Source: Deltaproteobacteria bacterium
GTDB lineage: Bacteria > Desulfobacterota > Deferrisomatia > Deferrisomatales > Deferrisomataceae
Reading direction: 5' to 3'
Length of the DNA: 6,933 nt
NCBI GenBank assembly: GCA_013152215.1
Contig: JAADGT010000014.1
Coordinates: forward strand, 1 to 6,933
The notes under the pieces: generated by a model
What the model saw: the letters and a program-made list of their open reading frames with translations, nothing else
Database searches by the model: none
Told to the model about the DNA's origin: nothing
In this document: positions 1-5,496 of the stretch, in pieces
Numbering within the stretch: position 1 is the stretch's first letter
How the letters are laid out: each line of letters begins with the position of its first letter
Program-made: the position numbers and the translations under genes

Positions 1-52
1 GCTGAGCCGTTGGGCGGCCGGCCGCCGGGGCGAACCCGCCGGGAGAACGGTA

Positions 53-81
53 ACGGTAGGTGGGCCCGGCCGAGGTGTCAA
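53..81 (-). promoter_or_regulatory. possible sigma-70 promoter reading out of the window (weak)
   Basis: On the minus strand there is an exact TTGACA at 81 to 76, a 17-nt spacer, and TACCGT at 58 to 53, which matches TATAAT at only three of six positions. It lies downstream of cooS and would drive a gene beyond the left edge, for example another CO-module gene, but none can be seen. The -35 box is perfect, but a single hexamer is expected by chance fairly often. Confidence 0.22.
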
Positions 82-112
82 GGCGCCGAGCGGGAGGAGG
101 GGGGCACAGGAA

Positions 113-138
113 CGCCCGGGGGCGGCCGCCCCCGGGCG
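113..138 (-). terminator. perfect 26-bp GC palindrome after cooS; possible hairpin terminator without a U-tract
   Basis: Positions 113-138 form a perfect inverted repeat (CGCCCGGGGGCGG followed by its exact complement) that begins 18 nt after the cooS stop codon on the minus strand. As RNA it would be an extremely stable stem. The 3' side reads TTCCTGTGCC with no uridine run, so it is not a canonical intrinsic terminator. It may act as a 3'-end stabiliser or a U-less terminator. The remaining bases 1-112 hold no gene that I can support. Confidence 0.45.
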
Positions 139-156
139 GGAAGCCGGGCCTTGGGA

Positions 157-2037
157 TCAGAGGCCGAGGGCCTTTCGCTTGCCGTCGATGTGGGCCACGA
201 TGGCGTCGGCGCACTTGGCCGGGTCGGGCTCCACCACGAACCGGGCGCCGATCACCTCGTCGAGCCCCTGTGTGGCCAGCTTGACGACGTTGGGCGAGCC
301 CAGGATCGGCGGCACCACGCCCAGGAAGGTGGTGATGCCCGCGGCCACCACGTAGAACGCGATGGCCACGGCCTTCTCCGAGTACCACTCGGGAGCCGCC
401 CCGGCTAAGGGCAGCTGGGCCGTGTCCACGTTCAGGGTGTTCGCCAGGGCCCCGGCCAGGTGCAGGATGCGGGTGTTGTCCACGCACGAGCCCACGTGGA
501 GCACCGGCGGGATGCCGAGGCTCCGGCACACCTCCCGAAGCGCAGGGCCGGCCAGATCGGCGGCCTCGGGCACCTTGAACCCCGCCTTGGCGTTGGCCAC
601 GGCTGCACATCCGGTGTCCAGCACGAGCACGTCGTGCTCGATCAGACGGCGGGTGAGCTCCACGTGGCCGAGGTCGTGCTTCACCTTGGGGTTGTTGCAC
701 CCCACCACACCCACCGCCCCCCGGATCTTGCCCGCGGTGATCGCGTCGACGAGGGGCTGGGGGGTGCCGCCCAGGGCGGCCAGCACGGCCTCCACGCTGA
801 ACCCCGTCATCTGGGCCACGGGCTCCGAAGGCACGGCCACCGCGCCTGGTTTTCGGTTGCGGTAGTTGTCCACCGCCTCGCGCACCACCTCCCGGGCCAG
901 GGCCTCGGCGTTCTCCGGGGTGAACTCCCGGTGCTCGGCACCCGGGAACTTGGCCTTAGGGCTCGTGGACACGAACTTCGTGTGGTAGCACCCCGCGATC
1001 TGGGGCAACGCGGGCATGATGCACTGGTAATCCACGATCATCATGTCCACCGCGCCGGTCACCAACACCAGCTCGGTCATGAGGTGGTTCCCGGCCATGG
1101 GGATGCCCCGGCGCATCAACAGCTCGTTGCCGGTGCAGCACAGGCCAACCAGGTTGATGCCGGCCGCGCCCGCGTCCCGGGCCCGCTGGACGAGCTCCGG
1201 ATCCTCCACCGCCCGGGCCACCATCTCGGACACCACCGGGTTGTGGCCGTGAAGCAGGATGTTCACCTGGTCGGGCCGGATCACCCCCAGGTTCGCCTGG
1301 GAGGTGGTGGGCTTGGGTACCCCGAACAGCACGTCGGAGAGTTCCGTGCCGATCATCGAGCCGCCGAGACCGTCGGCCAGGGCCGTGCGGAAGCCGTGGA
1401 GCAGGATGTTCACGTAGTCGTTGTCCACCCCCATGTGGGTGCGGTGCATCATCTCGGTGACCTCTCGATCGATGCCCCGCGGCAGGATGCCGAGCTTCTC
1501 CCACACCGCCACCCGGGCGGCCGGCATACGGTCCACGAACTGGAGCCGCCCCTTCTTCATGCCGAACTCCTCGAGCATGGCGTCGGCCAGCCCCCTGGCC
1601 AGGGCCTGGGAGGACTTCCCCTCGGTATCGATGCCGAACTCGGCCGCGAGCGCCCGGAGCTTCCCCTCGTCGGCGATGGTGTAGCCCGGGGCCCTGCCCT
1701 CTCCCACGGCCAGGAGGGTCTCCACCAGGTCCCGGCCGTGGTCCGAGTGGCTGGCGGACCCGGCCGCGATCATCCGGCCTAGGTTTCGCGCCACCATGAT
1801 GTCGGCATCCGCGCCGCACACCCCCTGCTGGGGGCCCTCGCCGAACGGGTCGATCCGGCACGGGCCCATGGCGCAGATGCGGCACGACAGGCCCAGGTCG
1901 CAGTAGCCGCACCGGGGTTTCTGGGCCTCGTGGCGGTCCCAAACGGTGGCAACCCCGTCGGTCCGGGCTTTGTCGATCAGGCCCGGCGCGTCCTGGGTCA
2001 CGGAGAGTTCTCGAGCTTTCTCGATCTTGACGGCCAT
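157..2037 (-). CDS. cooS: anaerobic Ni-Fe carbon monoxide dehydrogenase, catalytic subunit CooS
   Basis: Oxidises CO with water to CO2, two electrons and two protons, in the cytoplasm as a homodimer. The 626 residues are the usual length for CooS. Near the N-terminus are D- and B-cluster cysteines: C43 and C46 (CX2C), then C52, C55, C60 and C74. C-cluster ligands are all present by alignment with known CODHs: H265, C301 (in GLCCTGNE), C339 (DYQC), C447 (VGCNN), C477 (DTGC) and C518 (HVGSC), plus the catalytic lysine K555 (SEK). H97 and H100 match the start of the proposed histidine proton path; the next two positions, usually described as His, read D103 and E106. The D-cluster lacks the second Cys of the CX7C form (S51), as in CX2C enzymes such as that of Desulfovibrio vulgaris, which carry a [2Fe-2S] D-cluster. 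The start has AAGGAGGT at 2051 to 2044. No ACS gene is nearby, so this is a monofunctional CODH fed by the CooF and FNOR neighbours. No Ni-insertion cooC is visible. Confidence 0.97.
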   Translation of the reverse strand: MAVKIEKARELSVTQDAPGLIDKARTDGVATVWDRHEAQKPRCGYCDLGLSCRICAMGPCRIDPFGEGPQQGVCGADADIMVARNLGRMIAAGSASHSDHGRDLVETLLAVGEGRAPGYTIADEGKLRALAAEFGIDTEGKSSQALARGLADAMLEEFGMKKGRLQFVDRMPAARVAVWEKLGILPRGIDREVTEMMHRTHMGVDNDYVNILLHGFRTALADGLGGSMIGTELSDVLFGVPKPTTSQANLGVIRPDQVNILLHGHNPVVSEMVARAVEDPELVQRARDAGAAGINLVGLCCTGNELLMRRGIPMAGNHLMTELVLVTGAVDMMIVDYQCIMPALPQIAGCYHTKFVSTSPKAKFPGAEHREFTPENAEALAREVVREAVDNYRNRKPGAVAVPSEPVAQMTGFSVEAVLAALGGTPQPLVDAITAGKIRGAVGVVGCNNPKVKHDLGHVELTRRLIEHDVLVLDTGCAAVANAKAGFKVPEAADLAGPALREVCRSLGIPPVLHVGSCVDNTRILHLAGALANTLNVDTAQLPLAGAAPEWYSEKAVAIAFYVVAAGITTFLGVVPPILGSPNVVKLATQGLDEVIGARFVVEPDPAKCADAIVAHIDGKRKALGL

Positions 2038-2043
2038 GGTGCG

Positions 2044-2051
2044 ACCTCCTT
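2044..2051 (-). promoter_or_regulatory. cooS ribosome binding site
   Basis: AAGGAGGT on the minus strand, 6 nt before the ATG at 2037. It is nearly a perfect anti-16S match and fixes the cooS start. Repeat copy A begins only 4 nt further upstream, so the repeat would form the 5' leader immediately next to this site. Confidence 0.85.
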
Positions 2052-2055
2052 ACGG

Positions 2056-2174
2056 CTAGAAAGCTGGGATGCTGGGACGCTAGGAGACTTGAAAACCTCT
2101 CTGCTTTCCAAGCGTCCCAAGCATGACCACGCCCCTTTGGCGTCACCTCACGGTCTCGGGGGGCATGGGGCCTG
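2056..2174 (-). repeat. dispersed composite repeat, copy A (cooF-cooS gap)
   Basis: Read on the plus strand it starts with four in-phase octamers: CTAGAAAG (2056), CTGGGATG (2064), CTGGGACG (2072) and CTAGGAGA (2080). Then come CTTGAAAACCT (2088-2098), an imperfect inverted copy of the octamers (to about 2123), and a GC-rich core at 2137-2169. Those 33 bp are identical to 2911-2943 in copy B. The copy fills nearly the whole gap between the cooF stop and the cooS Shine-Dalgarno. It lacks the second palindrome seen in copies B and C. On the minus strand a 14-codon ORF (ATG at 2124, stop at 2082-2080) starts MLGTLGK, like the longer leader ORF of copy B, but it stops early. Confidence 0.85.
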
Positions 2175-2194
2175 GTGGAGAGCCGGACGGGGAC

Positions 2195-2809
2195 TCAGTC
2201 CCCCGGGCCCACGGCCTCGGCAGCCTCCCCCAGGGCCCGCCACAGGCCGACCGCCTCCGGCTGGCGGGGAACCGCGGCCGGGGCCTGGCGGATGCCCAGA
2301 CTGACCTCCCGGGCCAGCCGGCGCGACTCGTCCCGCAGGATCTCGTTGGGGTCCCCGAACTCCAGCGCCCCCACCAGGCAGGTCTCGACGCAGGCCGGGA
2401 CCCGGCCCTCCTTCTGGCGCTCCACGCAGTTGTCGCACTTCACCGCCACGGTGCGGCTCGGGGTGCGGGCATCGGCTCGGCACCGGATCACCCCGAACGG
2501 ACACGCCATGGCGCACATGCCGCAGTTGATGCACCGCGAGGGATCCACGAGCACCGCGCCGGTGGAGAGGTCCCTCCGGAGCGCCGCCGGCATGCAGGCC
2601 TGCATGCACGGCGCCGGGTCGCAGTGCCGGCACTTGTTGGGAAACGCCAGGTTCCCGGGTCCCGGACCCACGTGGATCCGGGGCGCCGGCCGGGGCTCCT
2701 CGGACACGGCCCCGTACAGGGTTTGAGCGCGAGAGTGGGCCACGGCGCAGGCGGTCTGGCACTGCATGCACCCCACGCACCGCTGCGGATGAACCACCAC
2801 GGTCTTCAT
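2195..2809 (-). CDS. cooF: four-cluster [4Fe-4S] ferredoxin, CooF type
   Basis: Electron-transfer partner expected to take electrons from CooS and pass them to a redox partner, here most likely the adjacent FAD/NAD(P) oxidoreductase. The 204 residues contain 16 cysteines arranged for four [4Fe-4S] clusters: C11-C14-C17-C21, C60-C63-C68-C72, C93-C96-C99-C103 and C125-C128-C140-C144, with one extra cysteine at 110. This is the layout of CooF and of the DMSO-reductase-B / HycB-like ferredoxins. No signal peptide or membrane segment is seen, so it is cytoplasmic. The tail after about residue 150 is cysteine-free and rich in Arg, Ala and Pro. AAGGAGGTG lies at 2823 to 2815. The gap to cooS is 157 nt and is occupied by repeat copy A. 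The CooF name rests on adjacency to cooS; by sequence alone it could be a generic HycB-like subunit. Confidence 0.93.
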   Translation of the reverse strand: MKTVVVHPQRCVGCMQCQTACAVAHSRAQTLYGAVSEEPRPAPRIHVGPGPGNLAFPNKCRHCDPAPCMQACMPAALRRDLSTGAVLVDPSRCINCGMCAMACPFGVIRCRADARTPSRTVAVKCDNCVERQKEGRVPACVETCLVGALEFGDPNEILRDESRRLAREVSLGIRQAPAAVPRQPEAVGLWRALGEAAEAVGPGD

Positions 2810-2898
2810 CGGAACACCTCCTTGCCAGTAACTTCCGCTAGGACGCTGGGAGGCTGGGAGGCTTCAAAACCTAAGAGCTTTCCAATTGTTCCAAGCAT
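2806..2898 (-). CDS. possible 30-residue leader peptide coupled to cooF (within repeat copy B)
   Basis: On the minus strand, AAGGAGG followed by 7 nt leads into an ATG at 2898. The ORF runs 30 codons (it begins MLGTIGKLLGFEAS and ends GKEVFR) and stops with a TGA at 2808-2806 that shares four bases (ATGA) with the cooF start at 2809. This geometry is typical of translational coupling. The ORF spans the octamer array, then leaves the repeat and runs through the cooF Shine-Dalgarno. Against it: the peptide is short, most of it is repeat-derived, and the equivalent frame in copy A stops after 14 codons. It may be a regulatory leader ORF or an accident of the repeat. No function is claimed. Confidence 0.3.
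   Translation of the reverse strand: MLGTIGKLLGFEASQPPSVLAEVTGKEVFR
2815..2823 (-). promoter_or_regulatory. cooF ribosome binding site
   Basis: AAGGAGGTG, 5 nt before the ATG at 2809, identical in sequence to the site of the 58-residue gene at 6593-6585. It supports the chosen cooF start and lies inside the putative leader ORF. Confidence 0.8.
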
Positions 2899-3085
2899 GA
2901 CCCCGCCTCCTTGGCGTCACCTCACGGTCTCGGGGGGCATGGGTTTCAGGGACCAGAATTCAGAAGTCAGTGGACAGGGAGAAGGCTCTTCGGTGCCCCG
3001 AGACGATCCCCGCGGGAACCCAAACTGCTTTTCGGGAGTTCCTGTCTTCTGTCCGCTGAAATCTGGTTCCTGAACCCCATGCCCC
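2832..3085 (-). repeat. dispersed composite repeat, copy B, with a long second palindrome (FNOR-cooF gap)
   Basis: Octamers CTAGGACG (2838), CTGGGAGG (2846) and CTGGGAGG (2854) are followed by CTTCAAAACCT (2862-2872), an inverted octamer-like arm (to about 2898), and the core at 2911-2943, which is identical to copy A. The core runs into a second inverted repeat: 2934-2963 matches the complement of 3056-3085 at 27 of 30 positions, and the similarity continues inwards at lower identity to about 2984 and 3035. The arms are made of degenerate 7-bp units (AGGGACC, AGAATTC, AGAAGTC, AGTGGAC). The spacer at 2985-3034 is unlike that of copy C. The 364-nt gap 2810-3173 otherwise contains only the cooF binding site, the putative leader ORF and two short GC palindromes (3138-3147 and 3156-3168) without U-tracts. 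Confidence 0.85.
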
Positions 3086-3173
3086 GCCGCCGGCTGTGGC
3101 CCCCGGATCAGGAAACGTTACCTTCCCCGTTGTACGGCCCTGCAGGGGCGCCTGATGGGGCTTCCCCACGGAA

Positions 3174-4475
3174 TCATCCGCCAGCGGGGCGAGGCGGTTG
3201 ATAACCGCCGGGCTCATGGCCCCCCGTCTTCCGGCCGAACGCGAACCCGCTCCACGAGATGCGGTCTACCAGGGGGTCGAAAGGCAGGTCCGCGATCCGG
3301 TCTCCCCGCCGGATGGCCGCGATCAGCAGACCGGTCCGGTCCGGTCCTGGGCGGCCGTCGGTGCCGATCACCACCGCGCCCACCAGCACCCCGTCCCGCA
3401 GGACCACCCGGCGGTACCCGGCGGCAGGGTCCCAGACCTCCCTCACCTCGTAGGGGCCCTCCGGTGGCCGGGTGATGCCGGCGCTGACGAGGTGGAGACG
3501 TCCCACCTTGACCGAGTTCATGGCCAGACTCCCGGGGTATGCCTCGTGGCCGCCGGCCATGTTTCGGCCGGCCAGGGCCCCCTGCTCCACGGCCGCCGGC
3601 CAGATCGCGTTTACCCGGGGAGCCTGCCACGCCACGTCGAAGGTGCGGGCAACGTCTCCCGCGGCCCAGATGCCGGGAAGGGGGGTGCGGAGGCGGGCGT
3701 CCACCGGGATCCCGTCACGGTCGCCGAACCCGAGGAGCTCGGCCAACTCGGTACGGGGTCGCACCCCCTTGCCCCGGACCACGAGGTCGCACCGCAGGAT
3801 CTCGCCGGGCGGGTCGAACCGCACGGCCGTGATGCGGCCGTCCTCCCCCCCCACCAAGGCAGAGGGCCGGTACCCGGTGCGGACCGCCACGCCCTCCTCC
3901 TCCAAGGCCTCGGCCACCCGGCGGCCTGCCTCGGGATTGACCACCTGGGACAAGGGAGCCTCCGACCCGATGCACAAGGTCACCTCCAGACCTCGGGCTG
4001 CGAGGGCGTGGGCCACCTTCACCCCCACGAGGCCCCCCCCCAGCACCAGGGCGGTGCGGGCCCCTCCCCGGATCTCCCGGTCGATGGCCTCGGCGTCGGC
4101 CCGGGCCCGGAACCCGAACACGTTGGCCGCGTCCTCCCCGGCCATCCCGAGGAGGCGGGGTACGGCGCCTGTGGCCAAGAGGAGCCGGTCGAAGGAGAGA
4201 GACTCCCCCTTCTTCAAAAACACCGCTTTCTCCTCGGGATCCACGCGGAGCACTCGCGTCGAGGTCCGGACCTGGATGCGGTCGGCGCAGCGGAGCGGCA
4301 GGTCGTACAGGGTGTGGGGGACCTCGCCGGCCAGGGCGTAGGAGATCAAGGGCCGGCAGTAGGGAGGGTAGGGCTCCTCGGTGAGCAGGGTGACTTCGGC
4401 CGAGGGGTCCACCGCGCAGACGGCCTCGGCCGCAGCCAGGCCGGCGGCGCTGGCTCCCACGATCACATGGCGCAT
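3174..4475 (-). CDS. FAD-dependent NAD(P) oxidoreductase of the CooS-CooF-FNOR cluster
   Basis: A 433-residue flavoprotein of the pyridine nucleotide-disulfide oxidoreductase fold. It has an N-terminal FAD Rossmann motif (VIVGASAAGLAAAE, residues 4-17), the family signature PYCRPLISYALAG (38-50), ATGAVPRLLG (101-110), a second Rossmann motif for NAD(P)H (LVLGGGLVG, 143-151) and the C-terminal FAD motif GIWAAGDVA (268-276). There are no Fe-S motifs, signal peptide or membrane segment. In known CooS-CooF-FNOR clusters this protein is proposed to pass electrons from CooF to NAD(P)+; that assignment comes from context. C40 sits where related flavoprotein disulfide reductases carry a redox cysteine, but its role here is unknown. 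I chose the ATG at 4475 because the FAD motif begins right after it and AGGGGGA lies 6 nt upstream; the frame is open to an ATG at 4544, whose 23 extra residues look non-coding. It is separated from cooF by 364 nt, so it may be a separate transcript. Confidence 0.9.
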   Translation of the reverse strand: MRHVIVGASAAGLAAAEAVCAVDPSAEVTLLTEEPYPPYCRPLISYALAGEVPHTLYDLPLRCADRIQVRTSTRVLRVDPEEKAVFLKKGESLSFDRLLLATGAVPRLLGMAGEDAANVFGFRARADAEAIDREIRGGARTALVLGGGLVGVKVAHALAARGLEVTLCIGSEAPLSQVVNPEAGRRVAEALEEEGVAVRTGYRPSALVGGEDGRITAVRFDPPGEILRCDLVVRGKGVRPRTELAELLGFGDRDGIPVDARLRTPLPGIWAAGDVARTFDVAWQAPRVNAIWPAAVEQGALAGRNMAGGHEAYPGSLAMNSVKVGRLHLVSAGITRPPEGPYEVREVWDPAAGYRRVVLRDGVLVGAVVIGTDGRPGPDRTGLLIAAIRRGDRIADLPFDPLVDRISWSGFAFGRKTGGHEPGGYQPPRPAGG

Positions 4476-4517
4476 GGTCCGTCCCCCTGGAGCCGTGGTA
4501 GGCTTCGAAACACGCGA

Positions 4518-4546
4518 AACGTAGCAGGCGAACCCGGGGTCCACAA
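4518..4546 (-). promoter_or_regulatory. possible sigma-70-type promoter for the FNOR gene (weak)
   Basis: On the minus strand, TTGTGG (4546 to 4541), a 17-nt spacer and TACGTT (4523 to 4518), about 43 nt before the ATG at 4475. Each box matches the consensus at three of six positions, but the spacing is ideal. GTTTCG occurs twice nearby (around 4507-4522). No CooA-type TGTCR-N6-CGACA site was found here. Confidence 0.28.
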
Positions 4547-4592
4547 GGGGAGCCGAGGCGAGATTCCTTTTCCCGTCTCTTGGCGATCTCGT

Positions 4593-4674
4593 CAGACCCC
4601 ATGCCCCCCGAAGCCTTGGGGTCGAGGGTCGGGAGCCGCCTGGCCGCCTAGCTGCCCAGCCGCCTAGCCGGAAC
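4593..4674 (+). repeat. dispersed composite repeat, copy D2 (upstream of the HAD gene)
   Basis: It begins with CAGACCCCATGCCCCC at 4593-4608, a 16-bp sequence repeated exactly 82 bp later at 4675-4690; this is the reverse complement of the GGGGCATGGG core of copies A-C. After a unique stretch come four octamers, read in minus orientation as CTAGGCGG (4667-4660), CTGGGCAG (4659-4652), CTAGGCGG (4651-4644) and CCAGGCGG (4643-4636). The order core then octamers, pointing toward the HAD start, is the same as in copies A-C relative to their genes. The units are more GC-rich than in the other copies and the CTTNAAAACCT loop is not recognisable. Confidence 0.65.
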
Positions 4675-4769
4675 CAGACCCCATGCCCCCGGACCGTGAT
4701 GCCGTGATGCGGGCCTGCTTGTTGAAACGCAGGGAATAGAGATTTTCAGCCTCCTAGCGGAAGTTGCCG
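4675..4769 (+). repeat. dispersed composite repeat, copy D1, abutting the HAD gene start
   Basis: Core CAGACCCCATGCCCCC (4675-4690), a tandem CCGTGATG CCGTGATG (4694-4709), a diverged middle, AGATTTTCAG, one octamer (CCTCCTAG, 4750-4757) and the end GCGGAAGTTGCCGG. The end CTAGCGGAAGTTRCYGG (4754-4770) matches copy B just before the cooF binding site at 15 of 17 positions. The element ends about 7 nt before the HAD ATG. The 301-nt gap 4476-4776 is therefore mostly repeat D1/D2 plus the FNOR leader; I see no convincing promoter for the HAD gene. Confidence 0.7.
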
Positions 4770-4776
4770 GAATAGA

Positions 4777-5484
4777 ATGGACATCCAGGCCGTATCCTTC
4801 GATGCCGGAAACACCCTGATCCGGCCTCGTACCTCGGTGGGCGAGGTGTATGCGGCTGCGGCCCGGCGACACGGCGTGTCGGCCGACGGGGTCGCCCTGG
4901 ACCGCAGGTTTCGAGAGGTGTTCGGCCGACGCCGCTCCGAGTTTCTGCCGGCCGTGTCCCGGCCCCACTCCCCGGGGCGGGAGCGAGCGTTCTGGCGAAC
5001 CCTGGTGGCCGAGGTTTTTCGGCTGGAAGGGCTGTGGGAGACGGCGGCTCACGTGTTCGAGGCGATCTTCCACGACCTGTACGAAGCGTTCGCCCGGCCG
5101 GATCCCTGGGAGGTGTTCCCGGACGTGGGGCCGTGCCTGGACGCCTTGCAGGCGAGAGGGGTGCCCGTGGTCGTGGTGTCCAACTGGGACAGCCGGCTGC
5201 ACGAGATTCTCCTCGGACTGGGCCTGCGGGAGCGGTTTCGGTTCGTGCTGGTCTCGGCCGAGTTCGGAGCCGAGAAGCCCGACCCCGCCATCTTCCACGA
5301 GGCGGCCCGTCGGCTCGGCAAGGCGCCGGACCGGGTGCTCCACGTGGGGGACCTGTATCGCGAGGACGTGCTCGGCGCCCGGGCGGCCGGCATGGTGGGC
5401 GCCTTGGTGGATCGGCAGGGGGACGGCCCCCCGGCCCGGGTCCGGTTCCGCGACCTGCGGGAGATTCCGGGGTACCTGGGATGA
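4777..5484 (+). CDS. HAD-superfamily hydrolase (DREG-2/HDHD3-like) with atypical motif I
   Basis: The 235-residue HAD fold shows motif I FDAGNTL (D9), motif II VVVVSN (S135), motif III AEKPDP (K167) and motif IV HVGDLYREDVLGARAAG (D192, D197). A helical cap lies between about residues 15 and 110. The nucleophile D9 is present, but the usual general acid two residues later (DXD) is G11, so classical phosphatase chemistry is uncertain. Related REG-2-like proteins also show altered motif I. The substrate cannot be predicted. The ATG at 4777 starts directly at the conserved beta strand, but the upstream Shine-Dalgarno is poor (GGAATAGA), unlike neighbouring genes. The methyltransferase follows after 12 nt, so the two are probably co-transcribed. 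It could equally be a housekeeping phosphatase of unknown substrate. Confidence 0.88.
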   Translation: MDIQAVSFDAGNTLIRPRTSVGEVYAAAARRHGVSADGVALDRRFREVFGRRRSEFLPAVSRPHSPGRERAFWRTLVAEVFRLEGLWETAAHVFEAIFHDLYEAFARPDPWEVFPDVGPCLDALQARGVPVVVVSNWDSRLHEILLGLGLRERFRFVLVSAEFGAEKPDPAIFHEAARRLGKAPDRVLHVGDLYREDVLGARAAGMVGALVDRQGDGPPARVRFRDLREIPGYLG

Positions 5485-5496
5485 GGGGGCGGCCCG

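Noticed and set aside
460..1782. Long plus-strand ORF antisense to cooS (440 codons), and similar long plus-strand ORFs at 10-408 and 362-865
   Set aside because: They run opposite a fully conserved CooS with all catalytic residues. Their translations are rich in His, Gly, Arg and Pro with no domain, as expected for antisense frames in GC-rich DNA.
956..2146. Minus-strand ORF of 396 codons starting in repeat copy A and overlapping cooS in another frame
   Set aside because: The part overlapping cooS is Pro/Gly/Arg-rich out-of-frame translation; only the first residues come from the octamer array. A shadow frame.
2838..2861. Octamer arrays as a CRISPR or VNTR-type locus
   Set aside because: Units are 8 bp, degenerate and without spacers; no cas genes are present. 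They fit a dispersed repeat better.
2123..3073. Plus-strand ORF of 316 codons spanning repeats A and B antisense to cooF
   Set aside because: The apparent similarity of its two ends (MTTPLWRHLTVSGGMG and MTPPPWRHLTVSGGMG) comes from the identical DNA core of the repeats, not from a protein family.
3138..3168. Small palindromes CCCTGCAGGG and TGGGGCTTCCCCA after the FNOR stop as a terminator
   Set aside because: The stems are 5 bp each and not followed by uridines on the minus strand; this is weak evidence in DNA this GC-rich.
4476..4544. Upstream ATG at 4544 for the FNOR gene
   Set aside because: It adds 23 residues before the FAD-binding strand, with no good ribosome site. The ATG at 4475 has AGGGGGA upstream and directly precedes the conserved motif.
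4704..4757. Plus-strand promoter for the HAD gene around TTGTTG/ATTTTC
   Set aside because: The boxes match poorly and lie in the diverged part of repeat D1; several equally poor alternatives exist.
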